In this document: positions 27,543 through 36,133 of the stretch, piece after piece
How the letters are laid out: each line of letters begins with the position of its first letter
Position numbering within the stretch: position 1 is the first letter of the stretch
Source: Nitrospira sp.
Lineage (GTDB): Bacteria > Nitrospirota > Nitrospiria > Nitrospirales > UBA8639
NCBI GenBank assembly: GCA_024760505.1
Contig: CP058931.1
Location: forward strand, 124,001 to 188,000
Length of the DNA: 64,000 nucleotides
Reading direction: 5' to 3'
Notes under the pieces: model-generated
Database searches by the model: none
Told to the model about the DNA's origin: nothing
What the model saw: only the letters and a program-made list of their open reading frames with translations
Made by a program: the position numbers and the translations under genes

Positions 27543-29201
27543 TCAATTCGTCAATTCCAACTCCAGTGTGTTGGAGAAACGATTCTGGCCATTAAACTGC
27601 GTGTTGACTTGAACGGGGTAGGTGCCTGCTGCCAATGTCAAATTGCCTACGACGACCTGGATCGTGGTGTCATCCATGAGATCGACATTTGTTCCGAGGT
27701 TGATAGACTGTCCGCCAATGAGCACAGCCGTCACACTGCCGGGATACAGAAACTCCCCGGTGATCGTGAACTGACCGCCATCCTTCTGGGTGGTAGGCGG
27801 GTTGAGGCTCGTCAGCTGCGGCGGCGAGACCGTCCATGCTGAGAACGGGTAGGGGATATTACACTGCCCTTCCCAAATCGTCTGATCGATAAAAATCCCA
27901 TCCGAGAGCAACTGCCCGACATTGGGGTATGAGGTGAAAGTGACTTGTCCGTTGCCCGTCCCGCCGTTGGGATAAGCATCTTGGGGTACAAACCACGTCC
28001 AAGTCGGCGAGTAATCGTATTCGGTGTTCGGGATTGGCGTTTGTGGAGTAAAATTCCAGTCAACGTTCAATGACTTCGGATCGGAGGCGTTGTTGATCGT
28101 CGTTGCGGGCATGCTGTAAGTCGTTGATTGGCCGGACGTTACGGAGCCGCCCGCTGTAACGTTGGGGCCATCCGAATTCAATCCAACTGACCCGCTTACC
28201 GTGGTGCTCGATTCGTTGGTGTAGGAGGTCTCGACTGTCGTCACCGTTTGAGGGTCTGTGAATAAGAGACCGGAAATGTTCGTATCGATTAACTCACCCG
28301 ATGCGTCGGACAAATTGGCAGAGACAGTGCTGAACCAGTTCCCTGACGTGGGCTCAAACGTTATGTCCTCCTGAACGAGATAGTAGTCTGCGCCGACAGA
28401 ACTGCAGGAACTACAGCCGGTATCGGAGAAGTTGCGCATTCCATAGACGTAGTAGTCCACCTCGGCGGTCCCCGCACCATTGTTGGGAAATTTGAAGCTG
28501 CAGTGCGTCGCGGTGGCAAGGTCCGTTAAGAACGTGGTCGGATCGCTCGTCCCGCTGACATCGCCCTCACGAGGTTGCGGTGGCGTGGCCGCAAAGCGAT
28601 CTTTCAACCAGCGCCGTTCCGCCTTGCGATTGCCGCGGTGCCTGTCCAAGTTCCCCAAACAATAAGTGGAGTTTTGTCCGGGAACTCTGGTGACGGACTG
28701 TTGTAATCCATAGAGCGGAATCTGTGTTTGCCCCGGTTGTGGGGCGCAATTCACCTCCTGCCCCGGGCGCAGCAGGCGGTGGAATGTTCGGGCTTCAACC
28801 TGGTTCGCACCGACGATGGCCACGGTCTTGCCGACCTGGTGAGCCTCTCTTAGCAAGGCAATAGTCCCCGGGTCGTCGAGGTCTTGTGGTGCGATCACTA
28901 CATGTGTCGGAAAATGCTCGGAAGGGTTCTCCCCGATCGGAAGGAACAGATAATCGCGGCGCAGCAGATCAAGCGCCGCGCTCTCAACAATGTCAGAGAC
29001 TTGGATGATATTGCCTGCCTCACACAAGGTGCGAGCTTCCGACCCATGTTTGTCACAGGAGGCGCCCTTACTCTTACAATGCCTCTTTCCCTCTTCCCAC
29101 CCTGTGCACCGCTTCGCGGGGGTAGCCGCCTCTGCCCCAACGCCTCCCGTGATGAGAAAAACACAAAATCCCATCAACCAGATTTTCATAAGGTCTCGCA
29201 T
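27543..29201 (-). CDS. Secreted protein with leukocidin-like middle and C-terminal IPT/TIG domain
   Basis: The 552-residue protein starts with a signal peptide (WLMGFCVFLITGGVGAEA) and AGAAGGA upstream of the ATG supports the start. A Cys-rich stretch follows (CTGWEEGKRHC, then C and C), then an alpha/beta-looking part (THVVIAPQDLDDPGTIALLREA). The middle contains DYYLVQEDITF and a glycine/serine-rich alternating stretch (VSGSVGLNSDGPNVTAGGSV, then QSTTYSMPATTINNASD and WNFTP). This pattern resembles the stem region of leukocidin/hemolysin-type beta-barrel toxins. The end is an IPT/TIG immunoglobulin-like domain (LTSLNPPTTQKDGGQFTITG). It is inserted between ccmB and ccmC on the opposite strand. 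The toxin likeness is my inference; the IPT domain is firmer. Confidence 0.7.
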   Translation of the reverse strand: MRDLMKIWLMGFCVFLITGGVGAEAATPAKRCTGWEEGKRHCKSKGASCDKHGSEARTLCEAGNIIQVSDIVESAALDLLRRDYLFLPIGENPSEHFPTHVVIAPQDLDDPGTIALLREAHQVGKTVAIVGANQVEARTFHRLLRPGQEVNCAPQPGQTQIPLYGLQQSVTRVPGQNSTYCLGNLDRHRGNRKAERRWLKDRFAATPPQPREGDVSGTSDPTTFLTDLATATHCSFKFPNNGAGTAEVDYYVYGMRNFSDTGCSSCSSVGADYYLVQEDITFEPTSGNWFSTVSANLSDASGELIDTNISGLLFTDPQTVTTVETSYTNESSTTVSGSVGLNSDGPNVTAGGSVTSGQSTTYSMPATTINNASDPKSLNVDWNFTPQTPIPNTEYDYSPTWTWFVPQDAYPNGGTGNGQVTFTSYPNVGQLLSDGIFIDQTIWEGQCNIPYPFSAWTVSPPQLTSLNPPTTQKDGGQFTITGEFLYPGSVTAVLIGGQSINLGTNVDLMDDTTIQVVVGNLTLAAGTYPVQVNTQFNGQNRFSNTLELELTN

Positions 29202-29686
29202 AGTGTCCTTCTCTCTTGCTGGATCCTTACTTCGCCCTGGCTTTACCCAGCGTTTGGTTATTAGTTGAAAGTGTGAAAGTTAATAGCAAAAAATTTGAAA
29301 AGGAAACAAAAATTTTCATGTCGCACAATGGCACGGCGGCTCGCATCTCCTCATGTCTCCGGCCCGATTGAAAAAATATGCTGATGATTCGATGGTCATA
29401 CAGATTTAGGCTTCAGGGACATATCATCCATAGTCAACGTTGAGTTGGTGGACGCATTGGGGTAATTCGGCCCAATCTTAGACCCGTGCTTCACGCGGGC
29501 CGCAGAATGGGTTCATTACCTACCATAGGGCGGAAGCTAATATCCAGAAATGATGAAAAGACGCCATCTGATTCATTGTCATGCAACACGTGCTAGCACT
29601 TCATTGTTTGTTTTAATGACCCAGAACTCTTACCTACAGTATTTGAAGGAGTTGGCCCTTCCCTCCGTCGGGTTATCCGTTTTACA
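29202..29686. other. Right flank of the ccm insert
   Basis: These 485 bases separate the divergent island gene and ccmC. They are AT-rich near 29280-29330 and must now supply a promoter for ccmC and the rest of the cluster. I see no gene and no clear repeat marking an insertion boundary. Confidence 0.45.
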
Positions 29687-30421
29687 ATGCCCAACATGAT
29701 CAATCGCATTATCCGACAGATCCAACGCTATAAAGGATGGTTTGGCGGAGGGGCCGCTCTTTGCATTTTTGTAGGCTTGTATATCGGCTTGCTCGCCTCA
29801 CCGCCTGATTATTATCAAGGTGAACTGGTCAGGATCATGTATGTGCATGTCCCCCTGGCTCACACAAGCACGTTGGCCTATTCCGTATTATTTTTCGGGA
29901 GCATCTGGTATTTGTGGAAACGGGATCCGCTTGTGGATAATATGTGCCAGGCCTCGGCGAGCATTTGTGCCCTCTTTACCTCACTGGCCCTCATCACCGG
30001 TTCGATCTGGGCAAAACCCACATGGAACACCTGGTGGACGTGGGACCCACGGCTCGTCTCGTTTACGGTGCTCCTCCTGATTTTAGGGGGGTACATCATG
30101 CTCCGGCGCCTCGTGGATGACCGGGTGCAGGGCGGCCGCTATGCGGCAATTCTGGCTATTGTCGGAGGCATCGATCTGCCCATCATAAAATTTTCGGTGG
30201 AATGGTGGAGAACACTCCACCAACCCATGTCGTTCTCCACCAGAGGAGTCAGCATTTCAGAAGACATTCTGGTACCCTTGACGTTAATGAGCATCGGCTG
30301 TTGGTTATTGTTTGCCTATATGGTGATGGTCCGCACTCAAATTTTGTACTTGACTGACTTATTGCACGCCAAAAAAGGTCGCTTTCTCAGTCAGACCCAT
30401 TTTTCTCAGACGACTCCATGA
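29687..30421 (+). CDS. ccmC: Heme exporter/handling protein CcmC
   Basis: CcmC binds heme on the outer face of the inner membrane and loads it onto CcmE. The 244 residues have six hydrophobic segments. The WWD heme-handling motif is present as AKPTWNTWWTWDPRLVS. The flanking His ligands are likely those in MYVHVPLAHTSTLAYS and in WWRTLHQPMSF. Its stop overlaps the next gene by ATGA. Because of the 2.7 kb insert it is separated from ccmAB and probably has its own promoter. Confidence 0.94.
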   Translation: MPNMINRIIRQIQRYKGWFGGGAALCIFVGLYIGLLASPPDYYQGELVRIMYVHVPLAHTSTLAYSVLFFGSIWYLWKRDPLVDNMCQASASICALFTSLALITGSIWAKPTWNTWWTWDPRLVSFTVLLLILGGYIMLRRLVDDRVQGGRYAAILAIVGGIDLPIIKFSVEWWRTLHQPMSFSTRGVSISEDILVPLTLMSIGCWLLFAYMVMVRTQILYLTDLLHAKKGRFLSQTHFSQTTP

Positions 30422-30930
30422 CCGGGTTATATACACGCTGGGCGTTGATTCTAGGGGTAACCCTCCTTCTCGCCATCCTGACCTATCAGCACTACCAGCA
30501 ACACTTATCCACAATGTCCATGGGAACGCTTTTGAGCAGTCCTCCGGTTACCCAACCGGTCCGGATACAAGGGATGGTCAAAAGTGGTACCTTGCAGGGT
30601 GACGTGGAACATGGGCAGGCCACATTTGAATTTGTGGATGGGGAAGCCAGTCTTGCTGTGGAATACCAAGGTCCCCCCCTGGAAAACATTCGCGAATTGA
30701 AAACCCTGGTTCTCATTGGGCGCTGGGACAGCCAGGCACAGATTTTTCGCGCGCAGGACACCGCGTTAATCAATAATTTTGGATTTGTGGCCGCCGCCTA
30801 CCTGATTTCCGTCATGGCCTTAGGGTGGATGGTATTTGCCATGAGCCAAAGAGTCATGGTTTTATTTAAAGAGATCAAGGAATCCAAACTTTACGAACCA
30901 GAGGCAGACTCCCTTGGGCACAAAGAATAA
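30418..30930 (+). CDS. CcmE-like OB-fold membrane protein without the heme-binding His
   Basis: The 170 residues have an N-terminal membrane segment (WALILGVTLLLAILTY), an OB-fold-like domain similar to CcmE (VRIQGMVKSGTLQGDVEHGQATFEFVDGEASLAVEYQG, then LVLIGRWDSQAQIFRAQD), and then a second membrane segment (AAAYLISVMALGWMVFAM) and a charged cytoplasmic tail. In true CcmE, a conserved His in AKHxxxYxP after the barrel binds heme covalently. Here the equivalent place reads RAQDTALINNFG, so the His is absent. It overlaps ccmC by ATGA and ccmE by 17 bases, so it is part of the operon. Perhaps it is a structural partner that stabilises the CcmC-CcmE complex; this is inference. Confidence 0.7.
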   Translation: MTGLYTRWALILGVTLLLAILTYQHYQQHLSTMSMGTLLSSPPVTQPVRIQGMVKSGTLQGDVEHGQATFEFVDGEASLAVEYQGPPLENIRELKTLVLIGRWDSQAQIFRAQDTALINNFGFVAAAYLISVMALGWMVFAMSQRVMVLFKEIKESKLYEPEADSLGHKE

Positions 30931-31369
30931 AAAAATCGCCATCATTGTCAGCATTCTCCTGGTTGCCGGATCGCTCGGCTATCTCGCGTTTGGGAACTTT
31001 GGTGAAAATATCGTGTACTTCGTGACTCCCTCCGAGGTAAAAGCCTTTACCGCCGAAGCCTACAGCAAAAAAGTCCGTGTGGGTGGTATGGTGGTTAAAG
31101 GGAGTCTCAAAACCCAACCCGAGCCGGTAGGTCTGACCTTTGAGCTCACAGATGGTGCCGCCACTATTCCCGTCGCGTTTCAGGGTATTCCCCCGGACCT
31201 GTTTAAGGAGGGACAAGGGGCGGTGGTGGAAGGCCAATGGCGGGACGGCCGGACTTTTCATTCCACGATGATCATGGCCAAGCATTCCGAGGACTACATG
31301 CCCATGGAACTCAAACGAGCGGGTGTGGAACTTCCCAAAAAAGATTTCATGAAAACTCTCTCGCCCTAA
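30914..31369 (+). CDS. ccmE: Heme chaperone CcmE
   Basis: CcmE takes heme covalently and passes it to CcmF for attachment to apocytochrome c. The 151-residue protein has one N-terminal membrane anchor (IAIIVSILLVAGSLGYLAF), the OB-fold barrel (VRVGGMVVKGSLKTQPEPVGLTFELTDG), and the heme-binding motif AKHSEDYMP with His124 and the Tyr three residues after it. The likely start is a TTG at 30914, inside the end of the preceding CcmE-like gene, with a GAGG about 9 bases upstream. It is followed by ccmF. Confidence 0.92.
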   Translation: MGTKNKKIAIIVSILLVAGSLGYLAFGNFGENIVYFVTPSEVKAFTAEAYSKKVRVGGMVVKGSLKTQPEPVGLTFELTDGAATIPVAFQGIPPDLFKEGQGAVVEGQWRDGRTFHSTMIMAKHSEDYMPMELKRAGVELPKKDFMKTLSP

Positions 31370-31387
31370 CCCTGTTCGCCATTCTTT

Positions 31388-33337
31388 ATGATTATTGAAA
31401 TTGGACATTTTTCGACCATTGTTGCCCTGGTGCTGTCAGTCTTTGGCATGGCCAGCGCCGTATTGGCCCTCCAAACCCGCAACCCGGATTGGGCCCGCTC
31501 CGGGCGCATGGCCATCACCCTCATCTTTGTTTTGCTGGGCGTGGGCATGCTCTCCTTGGTCTATGCCTTTATCATACGGGACTTCTCGGTTCTCTATGTC
31601 GCCAACAATTCCAATTCGAAACTCCCGTTTTTTTATACGGTCGCGGCGGTCTGGGGCGGACATGAAGGCTCGCTCCTGCTCTGGGTCTTCATTCTTTCCG
31701 TCTTTAGCACCCTGGCCGTCTGGCTGCATTGGCGCACCCAGCCCGCCATCATGCCGTATTTGATTGGCGTGGAATCAGCCATCATCTTCGGTTTTTTATG
31801 TTTAATTATCTTTCTCTCCAGTCCGTTTGAACGTCTCCTACCCGTCCCTCTCGATGGCAAGGATTTGAATCCGTTGCTGCAAGACCCGGCGATGGTCATG
31901 CACCCTCCCATGCTCTATATGGGATATGTGGGCTTTTCCATTCCATTTTCCTTTGCCATGGCGGCCTTATTTTCCGGCCGATTGGGAGAAGAATGGATCA
32001 AGGTCACGCAGCGATGGAGCATGTTTGCCTGGATGTGCCTAACGACCGGCATTCTGCTCGGGGGCTATTGGGCCTACTACGAACTTGGTTGGGGTGGGTA
32101 TTGGGGCTGGGATCCCGTTGAAAACGCTTCGTTTATGCCCTGGCTGGTGGGCACCGCCTACCTGCATTCGGTTCTGGTGCAGGAAAAGCGGAAGATGTTC
32201 AAAGTCTGGAACTTATTCCTCATCATCGTCACCTTTTCCTTGTCTCTCATCGGGACCTTTCTCGTGAGAAGCGGCGTGCTTACGTCCGTCCATTCCTTTG
32301 CCACGGATCCTGAACGCGGTCTGTATATTCTTATCTTCGTCGGCACGGTCATCGGAATTGCCTTCGGCGCATTAATCCTGAGATCCAATAAATTAAAATC
32401 GCAGGTCGAAATGGATTCATTGATTTCCCGTGAATCGATCTTCCTCTTTAATAATTTATTCTTTCTGGTGGCTGCCGCCACGGTCTTTCTGGGCACCCTC
32501 TATCCTTTAATCCTAGAAACGTTGCAGGACGCCAAGGTGACCGTCGGGCCTCCCTATTACAATGCGGTATTTATGCCCATTGCCCTTGGCCTGTTATTTC
32601 TCATGGGTATCGGGCCCTATATCCCATGGCGGAAAGCGTCGGTGGCGAGCCTGAAAAAAAGTTTCTCCACACCACTTTTAGCAGGAGCGGTCATCGTCGC
32701 CCTGCTGTTTGTAACCGGCATTCACAACCTCTATGCCCTGGCAGGAGGGTATGTGGTGACCTTCGCCGGCATGGCGATCGTCCTGGACTTTGGGAAGATT
32801 TCGCAACTGTATGCACAGCGGAACGGGAGTAATATCTTCCAGGGAAGTCTGGCGGCCTTTACCGCCAACCAACGACGCTACGCCAGCATGCTCACCCATA
32901 TCGGAGTCCTCGTCTTAGTCGTCGGCATCATCGCCTCCACCGTGTATCAAACGGAAAAAGTCGTCTCGATGCGCGTAGGAGACGAATTCGAAATCGGGGA
33001 CTATCGCATGAAACTGGCAAAAATTCATGAAGTGGCCGGCGGGAACTGGAATGCGCAGGAAGGGGTCTTTCAAGTATTCAAGGGAGAGGACCTGATTACG
33101 GAACTCCGGCCCCAAAAGCGAATCTATTCGGCCACCCAAACGCCTACCACTGAATCGGCCATTTATGCCACCAACATGGGGCACGTCTTTCTGACCATGC
33201 CGGAGGTGTCCGAGGACGGTGTGGCCGTCGCACGTGGCGTGCTCAATCCGCTGGTTCTGTGGGTATGGGGAGGTGGTGTCATCATGGGCCTCGGCGTGAT
33301 TTTGAATATTCTCCGCCCGCGAAAGAAAGAAGAATGA
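31388..33337 (+). CDS. ccmF: Cytochrome c heme lyase subunit CcmF
   Basis: CcmF, with CcmH and CcmI, joins heme to the CXXCH motif of apocytochromes in the periplasm. The 649 residues have about fifteen membrane segments. The WWD domain is present as WGGYWGWDPVENASFMPWLVGTAYLH, with its flanking His nearby. Early in the protein is VWGGHEGSLLLWVF, a family hallmark. A large periplasmic domain near the C-terminus (VVSMRVGDEFEIGDYRMKL) precedes the last segment. The stop overlaps ccmG by four bases (ATGA). Confidence 0.95.
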   Translation: MIIEIGHFSTIVALVLSVFGMASAVLALQTRNPDWARSGRMAITLIFVLLGVGMLSLVYAFIIRDFSVLYVANNSNSKLPFFYTVAAVWGGHEGSLLLWVFILSVFSTLAVWLHWRTQPAIMPYLIGVESAIIFGFLCLIIFLSSPFERLLPVPLDGKDLNPLLQDPAMVMHPPMLYMGYVGFSIPFSFAMAALFSGRLGEEWIKVTQRWSMFAWMCLTTGILLGGYWAYYELGWGGYWGWDPVENASFMPWLVGTAYLHSVLVQEKRKMFKVWNLFLIIVTFSLSLIGTFLVRSGVLTSVHSFATDPERGLYILIFVGTVIGIAFGALILRSNKLKSQVEMDSLISRESIFLFNNLFFLVAAATVFLGTLYPLILETLQDAKVTVGPPYYNAVFMPIALGLLFLMGIGPYIPWRKASVASLKKSFSTPLLAGAVIVALLFVTGIHNLYALAGGYVVTFAGMAIVLDFGKISQLYAQRNGSNIFQGSLAAFTANQRRYASMLTHIGVLVLVVGIIASTVYQTEKVVSMRVGDEFEIGDYRMKLAKIHEVAGGNWNAQEGVFQVFKGEDLITELRPQKRIYSATQTPTTESAIYATNMGHVFLTMPEVSEDGVAVARGVLNPLVLWVWGGGVIMGLGVILNILRPRKKEE

Positions 33338-33897
33338 ACAAAGGCTGGCAATTGACCCTCATCCTCTGCCTTATAGGATTGTTCGCCTTGTTTTATCAGG
33401 GTCTCTGGGGAGATCCACGACACATTCCCACTGTCCTTATTGAGACCGATGCACCCAACTTTGAAGGACCGGATGTTGAAACCGGACAAACGATCTCTTT
33501 GGATCAATTCAAGGGGAAAGTGGTCCTGCTCAATTTCTGGGCCTCATGGTGCTATGAATGCAAGGTGGAGCACAAAAGCATCTTACAGCTTCATCAACTC
33601 TTTAAAGATAATCCCGACTTCGTGATGCTGGGCGTGAATTATCAAGACGAACTGCCTGATGCCCAAAAGTATTTAAAGGAATACGGCTCAACCTTTTCCC
33701 ATGTCCGTGACCTCAAAGGACAATTGGCCATTGATTACGGGGTCTATGGGGTACCCGAAACTTTTGTGATTGATCAACAGGGAAAAATCCGTCATAAATG
33801 GGTCGGCCCGATTACCGGTGAGGTGTATACCAACATCACACAAAAAGTCATTGCCCCGTTGCTCAATGCTCAGCCGACCACGACCACGACATCCTAA
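33334..33897 (+). CDS. ccmG: Periplasmic thioredoxin CcmG/DsbE
   Basis: CcmG reduces the disulfide in apocytochrome c or CcmH before heme attachment. The 187 residues start with an uncleaved-looking membrane anchor (LTLILCLIGLFALFYQGLW) and a thioredoxin-like fold. The active site is WASWCYEC (the usual form is WCPTC or WCxxC), and the cis-proline is in YGVYGVPETFVID. The ATG at 33334 overlaps the ccmF stop; a longer frame upstream is inside ccmF and is not used. CcdA at 23829 is its probable reductant. Confidence 0.93.
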   Translation: MNKGWQLTLILCLIGLFALFYQGLWGDPRHIPTVLIETDAPNFEGPDVETGQTISLDQFKGKVVLLNFWASWCYECKVEHKSILQLHQLFKDNPDFVMLGVNYQDELPDAQKYLKEYGSTFSHVRDLKGQLAIDYGVYGVPETFVIDQQGKIRHKWVGPITGEVYTNITQKVIAPLLNAQPTTTTTS

Positions 33898-34361
33898 TGT
33901 CCATCCGACTTACCTGGTGCCTTGCGGCTCTCTTAATGATTCCTCTTCCGCTGTCCGCTGCCGTGCAGGACGAGACGGACGTCGACATTCAAGTCCGGGA
34001 AATTGCCAAAACCCTCCGCTGCACCGTCTGCCAAACGGAGAATATTTGGGAGTCGGGCGCGCCACTGGCCCAACAGATGCGGGGAGTGATTCGTGATCGG
34101 ATCGCCCTGGGGCACAGCACGGAAGAAATTCGCGCCTATTTCCTCAGCCGCTATGGTGACTATATTCTCATGGAACCCCCAAAGCATGGTGTCAATTGGC
34201 TCATCTGGGTGGCTCCGTTTCTCCTACTGGTCATCGGGGGATTTTTTCTCTACAAGGAAGTGACTCACTGGGTCCGTGATACACCCACTCCGCCCAGCCA
34301 ACCTGAACCGCCATTGGACGATGAGGCTCGAAAACGTATCGAGCGTGAACTCAAGTCCTGA
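33897..34361 (+). CDS. ccmH: Cytochrome c maturation protein CcmH
   Basis: CcmH is a small membrane-anchored thiol protein that works on the CXXCH Cys pair with CcmG and CcmF. The 154 residues have a signal peptide (WCLAALLMIPLPLSAA), the active-site block IAKTLRCTVCQTENIWESGAPLAQQMR, and a C-terminal membrane segment (LIWVAPFLLLVIGGFFLY). The usual motif is LRCPVCQNQSI; here it is LRCTVCQTENI. It begins at the base where ccmG ends and is followed by the TPR protein CcmI. This is the short form without a fused CcmI domain. Confidence 0.93.
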   Translation: MSIRLTWCLAALLMIPLPLSAAVQDETDVDIQVREIAKTLRCTVCQTENIWESGAPLAQQMRGVIRDRIALGHSTEEIRAYFLSRYGDYILMEPPKHGVNWLIWVAPFLLLVIGGFFLYKEVTHWVRDTPTPPSQPEPPLDDEARKRIERELKS

Positions 34362-34377
34362 ATAGTCTCAATCCCCT

Positions 34378-35301
34378 ATGTCGACGCTCGCCATTTTCGT
34401 GATTCCGTTTGTGGTCATCCTGGGGATCGTGCTTGTCTCCCTGACCCTTCCATTTTGGCGGCGGGATCCTTCACCCGTTTCCTTTGGCCTGGACGATGAC
34501 CGGACTCAGGAACTTCTTGACCTTCAAATCGAACGAGAAACCGTGGTCCGTTCTCTTCAGGACCTCGAATTGGAACTCTCACAGGGGAGGATGGACCCGT
34601 CCGACTATGAACGGTTGAAGGCCACAGACGAACGCCGTCTACTCAGTCTGTTAGACCGGCTGGACACCTTCCAGGACGTAGTTCACGACGAAACCAGCGA
34701 ACACCAACCGGCAACCTCGAAACGAATCAATTGGGTTCCGACCATCGCCTCTGGCTTGGTGGTCTTACTGGCCTCCATCGGCATTTACAGCGCGCTTCAG
34801 TTCAAGGCCGCACAAAAATTGATGGCCGTCGAAGCCCAAATGGGCGGAGGCCCGAATCCGATGGAGATGGTCGCCAAACTGGAAAAACGCCTCAAAGACA
34901 ATCCCGATGACCTGCAGGGTCAAATTATGGCCGGACGATCCTACATGGCCTTAAATCGAATGCCTGAAGCCAAAAAGGCATGGGAAAAAGCCTTAGAGCT
35001 GGACCCGAAACAGCATGAAGCCCACTTCAATTTAGGAGTGATCCAGATCGAAACGCGTCAAATTGACGATCCGGAAATATTCAAACAGGCTCTCGCACAT
35101 TTTGACATGGTTCTGGCCGACCTACCCAATCAACCCGCCGTCAATTGGTATCGGGGTTTAGCCTTGTGGTATTTGAATCGCCGCCAGGAAACCGATGCCG
35201 CCTGGACCCTCGCCGCACAAAACATGGAGCCCGGCACCAAGGACATCGAATTTGTTAAAGACGCCCTCATCAAACTCCGCGCCGGTGAAGTTCCGTTTTA
35301 G
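34378..35301 (+). CDS. ccmI: CcmI/CycH-like TPR protein
   Basis: CcmI holds apocytochrome c for the heme lyase. The 307 residues have two membrane segments (LAIFVIPFVVILGIVLVSLTLPF and WVPTIASGLVVLLASIGIYSAL) separated by a helical cytoplasmic loop of about 100 residues. The C-terminal periplasmic part has TPR units: LKDNPDDLQGQIMAGRSYMALNRMPEAKKAWEKALELDPKQHEAHFNLGVIQ, and LADLPNQPAVNWYRGLALWYLNRR. Its position after ccmH and this topology support ccmI. It ends the cluster. Confidence 0.88.
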   Translation: MSTLAIFVIPFVVILGIVLVSLTLPFWRRDPSPVSFGLDDDRTQELLDLQIERETVVRSLQDLELELSQGRMDPSDYERLKATDERRLLSLLDRLDTFQDVVHDETSEHQPATSKRINWVPTIASGLVVLLASIGIYSALQFKAAQKLMAVEAQMGGGPNPMEMVAKLEKRLKDNPDDLQGQIMAGRSYMALNRMPEAKKAWEKALELDPKQHEAHFNLGVIQIETRQIDDPEIFKQALAHFDMVLADLPNQPAVNWYRGLALWYLNRRQETDAAWTLAAQNMEPGTKDIEFVKDALIKLRAGEVPF

Positions 35302-35421
35302 CTTTTAATTTAAATTGCTGTAAGGTAAGTTGTGATTAAAAGAACCTTTGGGCCATGGCCCATTTTGACTCGCTGACCCAAGACCACTTTCCCAAGATCG
35401 ACACATTTCGCTACATTGACT

Positions 35422-35442
35422 TAGTTTAAATTATAGTTTAAA
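35422..35442 (+). promoter_or_regulatory. Tandem operator-like repeat before phd/PIN pair
   Basis: TAGTTTAAA occurs at 35422-35430 and 35434-35442, 12 bases apart, directly before the antitoxin start. Type II antitoxins usually bind repeats of this sort to repress their own operon, so these are good operator candidates. Confidence 0.5.
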
Positions 35443-35697
35443 ATGTGGTTTGTGATTAAACTTAATGTTCACGAAGCAAAAACCCATTTATCCCGCTATT
35501 TGGAAAAACTCAAAAAAGGGGAAACGATTCTTCTGTGCAAACACAATGAACCAGTGGCGGAAATCAGAGGGTTACCTGCTTCCCCATCCCGCAAACGACC
35601 TATTGGCTTAGCCAAAGGTCAATTCACCATTACCGATAGCTTTTTCGAACCCCTACCCGACGAACTGCTCAAAGCGTTTTCCGGACATTCCGAGTGA
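35443..35697 (+). CDS. Phd/YefM-family antitoxin
   Basis: The 84-residue protein matches the prevent-host-death family: an N-terminal DNA-binding part with IKLNVHEAKTHLSRYLEKLKKGETILLCKHNEPVAEI, followed by a flexible, charged tail (GQFTITDSFFEPLPDELLKAFS) that should wrap the toxin. The classic start of such proteins is MK-x-N-VHEAKTH, so translation may start at the GTG at 35452 rather than the ATG at 35443; neither has a clear ribosome site. It overlaps the PIN-domain gene by four bases (GTGA). Together they form a type II toxin-antitoxin module. Confidence 0.85.
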   Translation: MWFVIKLNVHEAKTHLSRYLEKLKKGETILLCKHNEPVAEIRGLPASPSRKRPIGLAKGQFTITDSFFEPLPDELLKAFSGHSE

Positions 35698-36080
35698 AGG
35701 TTCTGCTGGATACCTGCACATTTCTGTGGCTCATTTCAGACGACAAGGCGCTCTCGCCGGCAAGTCGGGAAATATTTACTGATCCCTCCCATGAAATCTT
35801 TCTGAGTGCCATTTCCGTTTGGGAAATTCTTGTGAAATACTCTCTGGGTAAGATTCTCCTCCCCACACCGGTAGATCAATTTATCCCTCAACAGCGGGAG
35901 CGCCATGCCATCAGCACGCTCGCGTTGGAAGAAGCCGCAACCGGACACCTGCCCAAACTCCCTACACTTCATAAAGACCCGTTTGACCGCATGCTCATTT
36001 GCCAGGCCATTCAACATGAACTGACCATCCTGACCCCCGATCCACTCATTACCCAGTATGCCGTCCGTACCGCTTGGTAG
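35694..36080 (+). CDS. PIN-domain toxin (VapC-like ribonuclease)
   Basis: The 128 residues form a PIN domain, an Mg2+-dependent ribonuclease. The acidic residues sit where expected: Asp in LLDTCTFLWL near the start, Glu in SVWEILVKYSLGK, Asp in KDPFDRMLICQA, and Asp in LTPDPLITQY. This subgroup usually pairs with a Phd-type antitoxin, as here. The gene starts with a GTG overlapping the antitoxin stop, so translation is coupled and the antitoxin is made first. PIN toxins cut tRNA, rRNA or mRNA; the target cannot be told from sequence. Confidence 0.87.
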   Translation: MKVLLDTCTFLWLISDDKALSPASREIFTDPSHEIFLSAISVWEILVKYSLGKILLPTPVDQFIPQQRERHAISTLALEEAATGHLPKLPTLHKDPFDRMLICQAIQHELTILTPDPLITQYAVRTAW

Positions 36081-36133
36081 ATGCCTTTGAAACCAATGTG
36101 TTCCTGGCAACAGGACAAAAGCGCAAAGGGGCT

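Noticed and set aside
35331..35460. TGTGATTAA repeated before the Phd/PIN pair and again near 39960 before parDE, as if a shared operator
   Set aside because: The same string also occurs inside nadA (about 4556) and inside parD (about 40228), so it is probably chance in AT-rich sequence.
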